Positions 17,888 through 27,290 of a stretch of 64,000 bases of DNA are shown piece after piece (position 1 is the stretch's first letter; each line of letters opens with the position of its first letter). The notes beneath the pieces are model-generated. The model was not told the origin of the DNA. It saw only the letters and a list, made by a program, of their open reading frames with translations, and ran no database searches. Source of the stretch: an uncultured Chlorobiaceae bacterium. GTDB lineage: Bacteria > Bacteroidota > Chlorobiia > Chlorobiales > Chlorobiaceae. Location: the NCBI GenBank assembly GCA_903887845.1, contig CAISRC010000091.1, forward strand, positions 21,565 through 85,564, in the 5' to 3' direction. The position numbers were made by a program, and so were the translations under genes.

Positions 17888-18937
17888 ATGCATATTCTGA
17901 TTACAGGGGGAGCTGGTTTTATCGGGTCACATGTTGTCCGTCATTTTCTGAATCGCTACCCCTCTTATACCATTACCAACCTTGACAGTTTGACGTATGC
18001 CGGAAACCTTGCAAACCTCAGTGATGTTGAACACAGGAAGAATTACCGCTTTGTCAAAGGGGATATCACCAACGGCGATTTTCTGATGCGCCTCTTTGAA
18101 GAGCACAAGTTTGACGGAGTCATCCACCTGGCGGCCGAGTCGCATGTTGACCGTTCGATTGCCAACCCGACAGCATTTGTTGTCACCAATGTGCTTGGTA
18201 CGGTCAATCTGCTCAATGCTGCCAAAGCCTCCTGGCAGTCCGATTATGTGGGCAAGAGGTTCTATCACATTTCAACCGATGAGGTCTATGGTTCGCTTGG
18301 CAAGGAGGGGATGTTCACTGAAGAGACACCTTACGATCCTCATAGCCCCTACTCTGCATCGAAAGCCTCCTCGGACCATTTTGCGAGGGCATGGCATGAC
18401 ACCTTCGGCATGCCCGTAGTGATCAGCAACTGTTCAAACAACTATGGATCGTTTCAGTTTCCCGAAAAGCTTATTCCTCTTTTCATTAACAATATTCTTC
18501 ACAAGAAACCGCTTCCCGTCTATGGCAAAGGAGAGAATATTCGTGACTGGCTCTGGGTTGTTGACCATGCCCAGGCGATTGATCTGATCTATCATAAGGG
18601 ACAAACCGGCGAGACATACAATATCGGTGGCCACAACGAATGGAGTAACATCGACCTTATCAGGTTGCTTTGCCGTATTATGGACGCAAAGCTCAATCGG
18701 GCAGCCGGAGAATCTGAAAAACTGGTTACCTATGTGACAGACAGGGCAGGTCACGACCTTCGCTATGCCATCGATTCGTCAAAGTTACAGCGCGAACTTG
18801 GCTGGGTTCCTTCAATAACCTTTGAAAAAGGGCTTGAGTTGACGGTTGAGTGGTATCTCACAAATGGTGAGTGGCTCAACAATGTCACCTCGGGCAGATA
18901 CCAGCATTATTACGAAAAAATGTATGGCGTCAGGTGA
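17888..18937 (+). CDS. rfbB: dTDP-glucose 4,6-dehydratase
   Basis: RfbB/RmlB (349 aa from ATG 17888) converts dTDP-glucose to dTDP-4-keto-6-deoxyglucose. The N-terminal MHILITGGAGFIGSHVV binds NAD, followed by HLAAESHVDRSI, the catalytic HISTDEVYG block, a YSASKASSDH tyrosine/lysine pair and NCSNNYGSFQFPEKLIPL, all typical. An upstream in-frame TTG at 17858 would add ten residues before the Rossmann motif and is less likely. It lies 107 bp after rfbD, with a GC-rich hairpin in the gap. Confidence 0.97.
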   Translation: MHILITGGAGFIGSHVVRHFLNRYPSYTITNLDSLTYAGNLANLSDVEHRKNYRFVKGDITNGDFLMRLFEEHKFDGVIHLAAESHVDRSIANPTAFVVTNVLGTVNLLNAAKASWQSDYVGKRFYHISTDEVYGSLGKEGMFTEETPYDPHSPYSASKASSDHFARAWHDTFGMPVVISNCSNNYGSFQFPEKLIPLFINNILHKKPLPVYGKGENIRDWLWVVDHAQAIDLIYHKGQTGETYNIGGHNEWSNIDLIRLLCRIMDAKLNRAAGESEKLVTYVTDRAGHDLRYAIDSSKLQRELGWVPSITFEKGLELTVEWYLTNGEWLNNVTSGRYQHYYEKMYGVR

Positions 18938-18968
18938 CAATATTTACTTTTAGAGAGGGGATCTTTTT

Positions 18969-19946
18969 ATGAGAATTCTGGTTATCGGGGGCGCAGGCTA
19001 TATTGGCAGCCATATTACAAGAGCTTTTCTTGACAAAGGATACGACGTGACGGTGTTCGACAATTTGCAGACTGGCTTCAGGGAAAATCTTTTTGAAGAG
19101 GCTCACTTTGTTCATGGCGACATCATGCGAACCGAACAATTGCAGGCAGTTTTGGCTGGCGGTTACGATGGATGTGTTCACCTTGCCGCGCTGAAGGCTG
19201 CTGGCGAGTCAATGCAGGACCCGGCGGCATACTCTCTCGCCAATATTTCTGGTACGATCAACGTTCTCAATTACGCTTCTGCCGCCGGTATATCGCCGAT
19301 TATTTTTTCCTCATCTGCCGCTGTTTACGGAAGTCCGCACTATCTGCCCATTGACGAACTGCATCCCACAACCCCTGAAAATTTTTACGGTTTTACAAAG
19401 CTTGAAATCGAGCGACTTTTGGAGTGGTATGACCGGCTGAAAGGGATGCGTTATGCGGCAATCCGATATTTCAATGCTGCCGGGTATGATGTGCATGGAC
19501 GGGTAAAGGGGTTGGAGTTGAACCCCGGGAATCTGCTGCCTCTTGTGATGGAGGCTGCTGCGGGTATTCGATCGAAAATCTCCATTTTTGGAGATGATTA
19601 CCCGACACGGGACGGAAGCGGCATTCGCGATTACGTTCATGTAAGCGATCTTGCTGACGCACATGTCACCGCTTTTGAATACATACTGAAGCACGACAAG
19701 AGTTTGACGGTGAATCTCGGCAGCCAGCAAGGTGTCAGTGTGATTGAAATGGTTGAAAGGGCTCGGGCAATTACCGGTCGGAAAATTCCTGCGGAAGTTG
19801 CTGCAAGAAGGGCAGGCGACCCGGCAGAACTTGTGGCATCGTCCGGCAAGGCGCTGGAGTTGCTTGGGTGGGTGCCGAAATACAGTGACCTCGATACCCT
19901 TGTTTCTTCAACCTGGAAGATGTACGAAAAGTATGTCACCCTTTAA
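18969..19946 (+). CDS. galE: UDP-glucose 4-epimerase family protein
   Basis: A 325-aa extended-SDR sugar nucleotide epimerase, interconverting UDP-glucose and UDP-galactose or related sugars. It has the N-terminal RILVIGGAGYIGSHI, the catalytic SSSAAVYGSP serine region, YGFTKLEIE (Y and K) and RYFNAAGYD, which is diagnostic of GalE. The AGDPAELVAS motif near the C-terminus also fits. A GGGGATC ribosome site precedes ATG 18969. It ends 17 bp before manC, so the two are probably co-transcribed with the sugar nucleotide genes. Confidence 0.92.
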   Translation: MRILVIGGAGYIGSHITRAFLDKGYDVTVFDNLQTGFRENLFEEAHFVHGDIMRTEQLQAVLAGGYDGCVHLAALKAAGESMQDPAAYSLANISGTINVLNYASAAGISPIIFSSSAAVYGSPHYLPIDELHPTTPENFYGFTKLEIERLLEWYDRLKGMRYAAIRYFNAAGYDVHGRVKGLELNPGNLLPLVMEAAAGIRSKISIFGDDYPTRDGSGIRDYVHVSDLADAHVTAFEYILKHDKSLTVNLGSQQGVSVIEMVERARAITGRKIPAEVAARRAGDPAELVASSGKALELLGWVPKYSDLDTLVSSTWKMYEKYVTL

Positions 19947-19963
19947 TACATAATTTTCATTTC

Positions 19964-21379
19964 ATGATTATTCCTGTGATTCTAAGCGGAGGTTCGGGAA
20001 CCCGGCTCTGGCCTCTTTCCCGGGCATTGTATCCCAAGCAGTTGCTCTCGCTTACAGGTGAAAATACCATGCTTCAGGATACAGTGTATCGCCTTGCCTC
20101 AATCGAGGATCAAGGGTCGGTTTATTGCGTCTGTAATGAGAGTCACCGGTTTCTGGTAGCTGAGCAACTGCATGAAACAGGGGCTGATATCGGAGAGATT
20201 ATTCTTGAACCATCAGGACGCAATACGGCGCCTGCTGCCGCTGTTGCGGCACTGTTGATCACCAAAAAATATCCGGGTGCGGTCATGCTGATTTTACCTG
20301 CTGATCATGTTATTCATGATACCGCAGCCTTTGCCACTGCGGTAGCTGCGGGAAAATCAGCAGCCGAAGCGGGTGAACTGGTGACGTTCGGTATTGTAGC
20401 GGACTCTCCAGAAACAGGCTATGGTTATATCAGGGTATCTTCCGGCACGGAAGGTGAAAAAACGGTCTATCCCGTCCTTGAGTTTGTTGAGAAACCAGAC
20501 AGTGAAACAGCGGAACGCTATCTTGCATCTGGTGACTATTTTTGGAACAGCGGGATTTTTCTTTTCAAGGCTGAGGCCTATCTTCTTGAGCTTGAAGCGC
20601 ATAATCCAGCCATGCTTGCCGCTTGTCGTGAGGCTTTGGAGAAGTCCATAGAAGATCTTGATTTTTTGCGTCTTGATGCTGAGGCTTTTTGTACATCACC
20701 TTCCGACTCTATTGACTATGCCGTGATGGAAAAAACCACGAAAGCCGCTCTTGTCCCTCTCAATGCAGGCTGGAATGATGTGGGCTCATGGTCTGCGCTC
20801 TGGGATGTTCAGGAACGTGATGATGCCGGCAACATAAAGAAGGGTGATGTCTTGCTGTATGACGTAAAAAACTGTTATATTCATGCTGCAAGTCGTCTTG
20901 TTACAGCCGTCGGTCTTGAAGGGCATATTATTATTGAAACATCTGATGCGGTGCTTGTGGCTTCACGGGAATGTGTACAGGATGTCAAGCTGCTTGTCGA
21001 ACAGCTTAAAAAGAATAAGCGGGATGAAGTTTTGACACACCGACGGGTTTGCAGGCCGTGGGGTACGTATGAAACAGTTGATGCTTCAGAGCGTTTCAAG
21101 GTAAAGCGTATTACGGTGAACCCTGGAGCAGCCCTTTCGTTGCAAAAACATCATCACCGTGCCGAACACTGGATTGTTGTGAGAGGAACGGCACTTGTTA
21201 CTGTTGAGGACAAAACCATCATTCTCAATGAGGATCAGTCCACCTATATTCCTGTTGGAGCATTTCATCGTCTGGAGAATACCGGAACAACTCCGCTTGA
21301 ACTGATTGAGGTACAGTCAGGCAGTTATCTGGGAGAGGATGATATAGTTCGGGTCGATGATCGATATGGACGACAGTAG
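19964..21379 (+). CDS. manC: Mannose-1-phosphate guanylyltransferase / mannose-6-phosphate isomerase
   Basis: A 471-aa type II bifunctional enzyme supplying GDP-mannose for polysaccharides. The N-terminal guanylyltransferase domain begins IIPVILSGGSGTRLWPLSR, with EPSGRNTAPAAAVAALL, FVEKPD and WNSGIF motifs. The C-terminal cupin isomerase domain (about 345-471) shows CRPWGTYE, the metal-binding KHHHRAEHWIVVRGTA block and YIPVGAFHRLEN. Both activities are expected. It closes the nucleotide sugar cluster; only about 105 bp separate it from the next small gene. Confidence 0.96.
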   Translation: MIIPVILSGGSGTRLWPLSRALYPKQLLSLTGENTMLQDTVYRLASIEDQGSVYCVCNESHRFLVAEQLHETGADIGEIILEPSGRNTAPAAAVAALLITKKYPGAVMLILPADHVIHDTAAFATAVAAGKSAAEAGELVTFGIVADSPETGYGYIRVSSGTEGEKTVYPVLEFVEKPDSETAERYLASGDYFWNSGIFLFKAEAYLLELEAHNPAMLAACREALEKSIEDLDFLRLDAEAFCTSPSDSIDYAVMEKTTKAALVPLNAGWNDVGSWSALWDVQERDDAGNIKKGDVLLYDVKNCYIHAASRLVTAVGLEGHIIIETSDAVLVASRECVQDVKLLVEQLKKNKRDEVLTHRRVCRPWGTYETVDASERFKVKRITVNPGAALSLQKHHHRAEHWIVVRGTALVTVEDKTIILNEDQSTYIPVGAFHRLENTGTTPLELIEVQSGSYLGEDDIVRVDDRYGRQ

Positions 21380-21484
21380 AAAGAAAAGGTCCGTACTCTG
21401 GATCTTCTGCTTTGCTTTGATAGCTTGATTAAATATATTACCTTTCAAAAGTATTGTAGCGACAAACCTAAACAGCAGTGTAAT

Positions 21485-21700
21485 ATGGCTGAAGAAACGA
21501 AGACTTCCGGTCAAAATCAGCAGAAGCAAGGTGATTTTGTTAAAGGGGATTTTTCTACGATCCTTGTTGGTGTAGGCACTCTTATTGACAGTACGCTTGA
21601 ACCAGTAAGCAAGATTCTTGCCCAGACCCTTGATTCTCTTGCTGTGGTTGCAAAACAAATTCTTGAAGGTGTCAACTCTACGCTTGGCGGCAAGAAGTAA
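21485..21700 (+). CDS. Small helical protein, candidate chlorosome envelope protein (CsmB/CsmF type)
   Basis: A 71-aa protein with a polar N-terminus (ETKTSGQNQQKQGD), then a hydrophobic amphipathic region from about residue 22 to 60 (FSTILVGVGTLID, VAKQILEGVNSTLG) and a Gly-Gly-Lys-Lys end. Its size and helical, Val/Thr/Gly-rich composition resemble the small chlorosome envelope proteins CsmB and CsmF, but I cannot align it from memory. A TTG at 21425 would extend it by 20 residues; ATG 21485 is preferred. A very strong hairpin follows the gene, suggesting a short monocistronic message. Alternative: an unrelated small membrane-associated protein. Confidence 0.5.
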   Translation: MAEETKTSGQNQQKQGDFVKGDFSTILVGVGTLIDSTLEPVSKILAQTLDSLAVVAKQILEGVNSTLGGKK

Positions 21701-21744
21701 GCTTCGAAAGGCTTCGGCGTTCAGGCTTTGTTCATACATGTTTT

Positions 21745-21793
21745 CAGGCAAGCTTTTCGGTTATTGAAAGGCTTGCCTGTACTGTTTTATATT
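21745..21793 (+). terminator. Strong hairpin terminator after the small helical protein gene
   Basis: A 14-bp stem with one G-T pair (21745-21758 with 21766-21779, loop of 7) carries CAGGCAAGC against GCTTGCCTG and is followed by T-rich sequence. It should end the upstream short transcript and stabilise its 3' end before ileS. Confidence 0.75.
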
Positions 21794-21867
21794 TGTTTTT
21801 ATCTCTTGACTTTTTTTATAATCACAGGCTTTTTTGCTTGTTTCTGTTTGAATGATTCTGAAGAACT

Positions 21868-24800
21868 ATGGACAATAAATTTGTTGAGTATCCCTCCAGT
21901 GTGGCCTACAGCGCCGTCGAGGCGGAAGTTTTGGCCTACTGGAATGAGCAGGGGATTTTTCACAAAAGCCTTGAAGAAAAGCCCGCCGACAGGGTCTACT
22001 CGTTTTATGAAGGGCCTCCGACAGTCAACGGCAAGCCGGGTGTACACCATGTTTTCAGCCGTACCATAAAGGATGTTGTCTGTCGCTACAAGACGATGCA
22101 GGGGTACCGTGTTCCCCGGAAGGCCGGTTGGGATACCCATGGCTTGCCGGTCGAGATTGCGGTGGAGAAAAAGCTTGGCTTGAAGAACAAAGCCCAGGTC
22201 GTTGAGTATGGGGATGGCGAGTTCAATGCCGAGGCACGGGCGCTGGTCTATCATCATATTGACGATAATCGTGAAGGCTGGGGAAAATTGACCGAGCGTA
22301 TGGGGTACTGGGTCGATATGGACCACCCCTATATCACCTGCACCAATGACTATATCGAGTCGGTCTGGTGGGCGCTGAAAACAATTTTTGACAAGGGGCT
22401 CATCTACAAGGACTATAAAATTGTGCCACAGGATCCGAAATCTGAAACGGTACTCAGTTCCCATGAGCTTGCTCTGGGGTACAAAGAGGTGAAAGACCCT
22501 AGCATTTATATAAAGTTCAGAGTCAGGGGCTCTGAAGAGTCTTTGCTTGTATGGACGACGACACCATGGACACTCATTTCCAATGTGGCGCTTTGTGTCG
22601 GCTCAGATATTGACTACGTCAAGGTTTCTCATGTTGAGAGTGGCGAGGTGATGATTCTTGCCAAATCACGGATGCAGGTGCTACTTGAGAAGAACGATGA
22701 GGGGGAATCACTGTGGAGGATTATTGCTGAACTGAAAGGGCGTGATCTTGAAGGGCTTGACTATGAGCCGCTGTTCAACTATATGCACCCTGAAAAAAAG
22801 TGCTGGTACGTTACAGCCGGGACATTTGTCTCAACCGAAGATGGTACCGGCATTGTTCACATTGCTCCGGCTTTCGGCGCTGATGACTATGAAATTGCCA
22901 AAAAGTATGATTTGCCGATGCTTCAGCCGGTTGCCCGGAACGGATGCTTTACAGGTGAAGTAAGCGATTATGATGGCATGTTTTTCAAGGATACCGATCC
23001 ACTTATTATCCGTCAGCTCAAGGATGCGGGAAAATTGTACCGCAAGGAGATCATTACCCACACCTATCCCTATTCGTGGCGTTATGATGTGCCAGTCATC
23101 TATTATGCACGGGAGTCCTGGTATATCAGGACAACGGCAATAGCCGCCCGTATGGTGGAACTCAACAAAACCATCAACTGGTGTCCTCCGGAGATTGGTA
23201 CAGGACGTTTCGGCAACTGGCTGGAAGAGAACAAGGACTGGGCGCTGTCACGCGAGCGGTTCTGGGGTTCACCGCTGCCGCTTTGGGTTTCAGAGGATTT
23301 TGTCATCGGTGATGATGCCTCTTCCGGAAAAATGTTTGCCGTAGGTTCAGTTGCCGAGTTACGAGAAGGATTCATTGATATTGGTGGCGAGAGACTTCTC
23401 CTTGGAGAGGCGCTCGACAGGGGGCTGGTGGAGCTTGATCTGCACAAGCCATTTGTGGACAGCATCTATTTCATCAGAGATGGTCGCCGGTTCAACCGGA
23501 CACCCGAGCTGGTTGATGTCTGGTTCGATAGCGGCTCCATGCCGTTTGCCCAGTTGCACTATCCGTTTGAGAATCGTGCAGTGTTCGATGCCTCCTTTCC
23601 GGCTGATTTCATTGCTGAAGGGGTTGATCAGACCAGAGGCTGGTTCTATACGCTGCATGCCATTGCCACGCTGATTTTTGACAAGCCTGCCTATAAAAAC
23701 CTTATTGTCAACGGCCATATTCTCGATAAAAGCGGCCAGAAAATGTCGAAGTCAAAAGGCAACATGGTTGATCCTTTTATCACCATGGAGCGTTACGGTG
23801 CCGATGCGCTTCGCTGGTATCTGATGGTGAGCAGCCCGCCCTGGAGACCGAAATCGTTCAATACCGATGAAATTGAAGAGGAGCAGCGCAAGTTCTTCCG
23901 GGCATTCATCAACAGCTATAATTTCTTTGTGCTTTACGCCAATGTTGATGGTTTTACCTTTGCCGAGCCTGAAATTCCGGTTCAGGAGCGTTCGGAGCTG
24001 GACCGCTGGGTGCTCTCCTGCCTCAATACCCTGATTGAGGGTGTTTACCTGCGTATGGAACAATATGACCTTACCGGTGCAGTCAGGCTGATCAATGATT
24101 TTACTATTGATGATCTTTCCAACTGGTATATACGCCGGTCACGCAAGCGGTTCTGGAAAAGTGATATGGGGCCGGACAAGATTGCGGCCTATCAGACGCT
24201 TTATCGCTCTCTTGAGACACTGGCAAAGCTGCTGGCACCTTTTACTCCTTTTCTTGCAGAGCGGATGTACCTGAATCTGAACGGCATCAGCCAGCTTGAA
24301 TCCTGCAAGTCTGTTCACCTTGCTGATTTTCCGAAGCCTGACCTGTCGGCTATTGACAGGCCTCTTGAGCAACGCATGAAAAAGGCGCAGATCATCACTT
24401 CGTTAGTGCGTACCATGCGCGAAAAAGCCTCCATCAAGGTTCGTCAGCCGCTCAAACGTATTTTGCTCGCCGTGTCTGATGCTGCGGCAAGGGAAGAATA
24501 TCGGCTGGTCAGTGAGATTATCATGGAAGAGATCAATGTCCACAAGATAGAGTACATCGAAGATGAGGGCTCGGTCATCAGCAAGAAGGTAAAGCCAAAT
24601 TTCAAAACCCTTGGCCCCCGTTTTGGCAAAGAGATGAAAGCGCTTGCGGAAGCCATCAGGATCATGAGCCATAAACAGATTGCGGTTCTGGAAAAAGATG
24701 GTCAACTTGCGCTTGAACTTGACGGCAGGGTGTTCGATCTTGAACGTGAAGATGTGGAGATTATGCACGAGGATATTGAGGGGTGGCTTGTGGCCTCCGA

Positions 24801-25125
24801 TGAAGCGAATGGTATTATGGTTGCTCTTGATACAGAGATGACCGAAGAGCTTGAGATGCAGGGGCTTGCGCGTGAACTGGTCAGCCGTATTCAGGCGCTT
24901 CGCAAAGAGAGCGGTCTGGATATTACGGACCGTATTTCGCTTTCTCTTCAGGGATCAGAAAAACTGCTGGATGCGGTTAAGCTTAATGAGTCTTATATTA
25001 AGTCAGAAACACTTGCGACGACTCTTGCCATTGAAACACTTGACACTCTTTCTGCCACATGGGGAAAGGAAGAACTGGTCAATGGTGAAATATGCAGGTT
25101 ATTACTTGAAAAGTCTGATCGTTAA
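21868..25125 (+). CDS. ileS: Isoleucyl-tRNA synthetase
   Basis: IleRS (1085 aa) charges tRNA-Ile. The class I signature region reads [19 protein letters not shown] near residues 47-65, the editing domain has WTTTPWTL, and the KMSKS loop is present as [10 protein letters not shown]. The FYEGPP wording, the [10 protein letters not shown] segment and the long length resemble the eukaryote-like IleRS2 group rather than the IleRS1 type with DGPPYANG. No C-terminal cysteine zinc finger is visible. It is upstream of the DksA-like gene, an order often seen in Bacteroidetes. Confidence 0.96.
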   Translation: MDNKFVEYPSSVAYSAVEAEVLAYWNEQGIFHKSLEEKPADRVYSFYEGPPTVNGKPGVHHVFSRTIKDVVCRYKTMQGYRVPRKAGWDTHGLPVEIAVEKKLGLKNKAQVVEYGDGEFNAEARALVYHHIDDNREGWGKLTERMGYWVDMDHPYITCTNDYIESVWWALKTIFDKGLIYKDYKIVPQDPKSETVLSSHELALGYKEVKDPSIYIKFRVRGSEESLLVWTTTPWTLISNVALCVGSDIDYVKVSHVESGEVMILAKSRMQVLLEKNDEGESLWRIIAELKGRDLEGLDYEPLFNYMHPEKKCWYVTAGTFVSTEDGTGIVHIAPAFGADDYEIAKKYDLPMLQPVARNGCFTGEVSDYDGMFFKDTDPLIIRQLKDAGKLYRKEIITHTYPYSWRYDVPVIYYARESWYIRTTAIAARMVELNKTINWCPPEIGTGRFGNWLEENKDWALSRERFWGSPLPLWVSEDFVIGDDASSGKMFAVGSVAELREGFIDIGGERLLLGEALDRGLVELDLHKPFVDSIYFIRDGRRFNRTPELVDVWFDSGSMPFAQLHYPFENRAVFDASFPADFIAEGVDQTRGWFYTLHAIATLIFDKPAYKNLIVNGHILDKSGQKMSKSKGNMVDPFITMERYGADALRWYLMVSSPPWRPKSFNTDEIEEEQRKFFRAFINSYNFFVLYANVDGFTFAEPEIPVQERSELDRWVLSCLNTLIEGVYLRMEQYDLTGAVRLINDFTIDDLSNWYIRRSRKRFWKSDMGPDKIAAYQTLYRSLETLAKLLAPFTPFLAERMYLNLNGISQLESCKSVHLADFPKPDLSAIDRPLEQRMKKAQIITSLVRTMREKASIKVRQPLKRILLAVSDAAAREEYRLVSEIIMEEINVHKIEYIEDEGSVISKKVKPNFKTLGPRFGKEMKALAEAIRIMSHKQIAVLEKDGQLALELDGRVFDLEREDVEIMHEDIEGWLVASDEANGIMVALDTEMTEELEMQGLARELVSRIQALRKESGLDITDRISLSLQGSEKLLDAVKLNESYIKSETLATTLAIETLDTLSATWGKEELVNGEICRLLLEKSDR

Positions 25126-25187
25126 TTGTATTATTTACCGCTCTTTTTTTACTGAATTCTGTTAGCATAAAGAAAACAAGGTTTATT

Positions 25188-25622
25188 ATGGCGAAAAAAA
25201 ATGAGAGTGCGTCCAAAAAAGAAAATGAGGTTATGGAAGAGCCTGTCCTGACTAAAACGTATTTAACCGATGACGAACTTGAACATTTCAGACAGTTATT
25301 GCTGAAAAGACGTGAGGAGGTGCTTCGTGATCTGGAGATTTTGCGCTCTTCACTTTCGGACGAGAACGTGGAAGATTCTATTAATTCGAACTACTCCATG
25401 CACATGGCCGATCATGGCACTGATACCATGGATCGCGAACAGCGCTTCATGTTTATCGCCCGTGACGAAAAATACATCACATACATTGATCAGGCTCTTG
25501 ACAGGATCAGAAACAAGACTTACGGGATCTGTATAAAATCAGGCAAGCCTATTCCAAAAAAGAGACTTGAAGCGGTTCCGCATACGTCGGTGCGAATCGA
25601 GTTCAAGCAGGGTAAAAAGTAG
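25188..25622 (+). CDS. DksA/TraR-like protein with degenerate zinc finger
   Basis: A 144-aa protein with the coiled-coil and finger layout of the DksA/TraR family, which act through the RNA polymerase secondary channel. The helix LEHFRQLLLKRREEVLRDL is followed by MADHGTDTMDREQ, with acidic tip residues as in DksA, and by RNKTYGICIKSGKPIPKKRLEAVPH (described in parts). The four zinc cysteines of E. coli DksA are reduced to one, in YGIC, as in many Bacteroidetes/Chlorobi members. It lies 62 bp after ileS. It may be a stress or growth-rate regulator. Confidence 0.85.
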   Translation: MAKKNESASKKENEVMEEPVLTKTYLTDDELEHFRQLLLKRREEVLRDLEILRSSLSDENVEDSINSNYSMHMADHGTDTMDREQRFMFIARDEKYITYIDQALDRIRNKTYGICIKSGKPIPKKRLEAVPHTSVRIEFKQGKK

Positions 25623-25655
25623 AAAGAGATGCGCCTGTCTTAATTCATTTGCATA

Positions 25656-27149
25656 TCAGTCGTTTTCCTCTTTGTCGGTCGTTGCGTCGTTAACCTGAAT
25701 CGGGTAGTCCCCACTGAAACAGGCGGTACAATAGCTGCAGGATTCATCCTCAAACGTCGGGACACTGTTCATCAGCCCCTGCATGGAGAGGTATTTCAAA
25801 GAATCAACGCCGATATATTCCCTGATTTTTTCGATCTCTTCGCCGGCATTGTCAAGATTGTCGAACATGTGGGTGAGCAACTGTCGCTTGGTCGGGAAAT
25901 CCATGCCATAAAAGCAGGGATTGGTGATTGGTGGAGAGCTGATGTGGAGGTGGATTGATTTTGGATCAGCCTCACGGATCAGTTTAATCAGCATTTTTGC
26001 GGTTGTACCGCGGACAATGGAGTCATCAACAAGAATGATCGGTCTGTCCTGAAGCACGCCGCGTACAATATTGTATTTGGAGCGCACCTTTATGTCGCGG
26101 CTGTGAATGCCCGGCTGTATAAACGTTCTTCCGACATAGTGATTACGGATAAGGCCGTGCTCGAACCTTGCTGGTCTTTCCATTTTGAGACTTTCCCGAA
26201 CAAAACCAAGTGCGGCAGTATTGGATGAGTCTGGAACGCTGACGACAGTCAGCTCCTTTTCACCGGGCTGATGCTCAATTGAAGACTCTCGCGCAAGGTT
26301 TTTACCGAGATTTCGCCTGATTTTATCAACGGAATGGCCAAAAATAAAACTGTCAGGACGGGAAAAATAGACATACTCAAAAATACATCGCGCTTTACGT
26401 TCTGAACGTGGCAAAAAAAGCGATGTCGGTTTTTCGTTTGCCACAGCGAGATGGTCAATCAAAAGAATTTCACCAGGTTCTATATCCCGGATGTATTCTG
26501 CCTGAATAATGTCGAAGGCGCAGGTTTCACTGGCAACAATATAGGCGAGCTCTCCGGTGAGCGGATCGACCTTCTTGCCGAGAGCGAGTGGCCTAAATCC
26601 GTAGGGGTCTCTGGCGGCGATCATCTGGTTGTTGGCCAGAAGCACCATTGAGTACGCACCCTTTACCTGTAATAACGCTTCATAAAGCTGGTGTATAGGC
26701 TCTTTTTCACGGCTTCTTGCGGCCAGATGGGGAATTATCTCTGTATCTGAAGAGGCCTGAAAGATAACGCCAAGCTCAGTCAGTTCGCGTCGCAGGGCAC
26801 GGGAGTTGGTCAGGTTGCCGTTATGGGCAATTGCCAGACTTCCAGAGCGGTAGGTCAGGGAAAACGGCTGAATATTGCTGGTGGATGAGGAGGAGCCTGT
26901 TGTCGAATAACGGTTATGACCGATCGCCGCATAACCTCCAAGAGTTTCAAAAACAGTTTCATCTCTGAACACCTCAGCGACAAGACCCATGCCTTTATGC
27001 TGTTTGAAGAGAGTTCTCTTTTTGACCTTGTTATATTCTGCTACGACGATACCGGCGGCTTCCTGTCCTCTGTGCTGAAGTGAGTACAGTCCATAGAAGG
27101 TATCTTCCGCGGGAGTTTTAGAATTAAAAACACCGAAAACCCCACACAT
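25656..27149 (-). CDS. purF: Amidophosphoribosyltransferase
   Basis: PurF (497 aa) makes 5-phosphoribosylamine from PRPP and glutamine, the first step of de novo purine synthesis. I choose ATG 27149 so that the catalytic nucleophile Cys2 follows Met directly (CGVFGVFN); a TTG at 27155 would add two residues before it. The glutaminase domain has LQHRGQEAAGI and AHNGNL; the PRPP loop is VDDSIVRGTT. C-terminal cysteines in NPCFYGMD and CSYCTACF suggest a B. subtilis-like iron-sulfur form. There is no propeptide beyond Met. Minus strand, convergent with the DksA-like gene. Confidence 0.96.
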   Translation of the reverse strand: MCGVFGVFNSKTPAEDTFYGLYSLQHRGQEAAGIVVAEYNKVKKRTLFKQHKGMGLVAEVFRDETVFETLGGYAAIGHNRYSTTGSSSSTSNIQPFSLTYRSGSLAIAHNGNLTNSRALRRELTELGVIFQASSDTEIIPHLAARSREKEPIHQLYEALLQVKGAYSMVLLANNQMIAARDPYGFRPLALGKKVDPLTGELAYIVASETCAFDIIQAEYIRDIEPGEILLIDHLAVANEKPTSLFLPRSERKARCIFEYVYFSRPDSFIFGHSVDKIRRNLGKNLARESSIEHQPGEKELTVVSVPDSSNTAALGFVRESLKMERPARFEHGLIRNHYVGRTFIQPGIHSRDIKVRSKYNIVRGVLQDRPIILVDDSIVRGTTAKMLIKLIREADPKSIHLHISSPPITNPCFYGMDFPTKRQLLTHMFDNLDNAGEEIEKIREYIGVDSLKYLSMQGLMNSVPTFEDESCSYCTACFSGDYPIQVNDATTDKEEND

Positions 27150-27290
27150 AAGCAATGGTATGTTTAAAGTTCAGCAAACGCTCCAACAACACAAGTGAAC
27201 ATAACTAATTCAAACGGCAAATTGAAAATAATCATGCACTCTCTCACCGATGATTTTCTGACTCAGAATATGCCTGCCAGTAGTTTTTGT

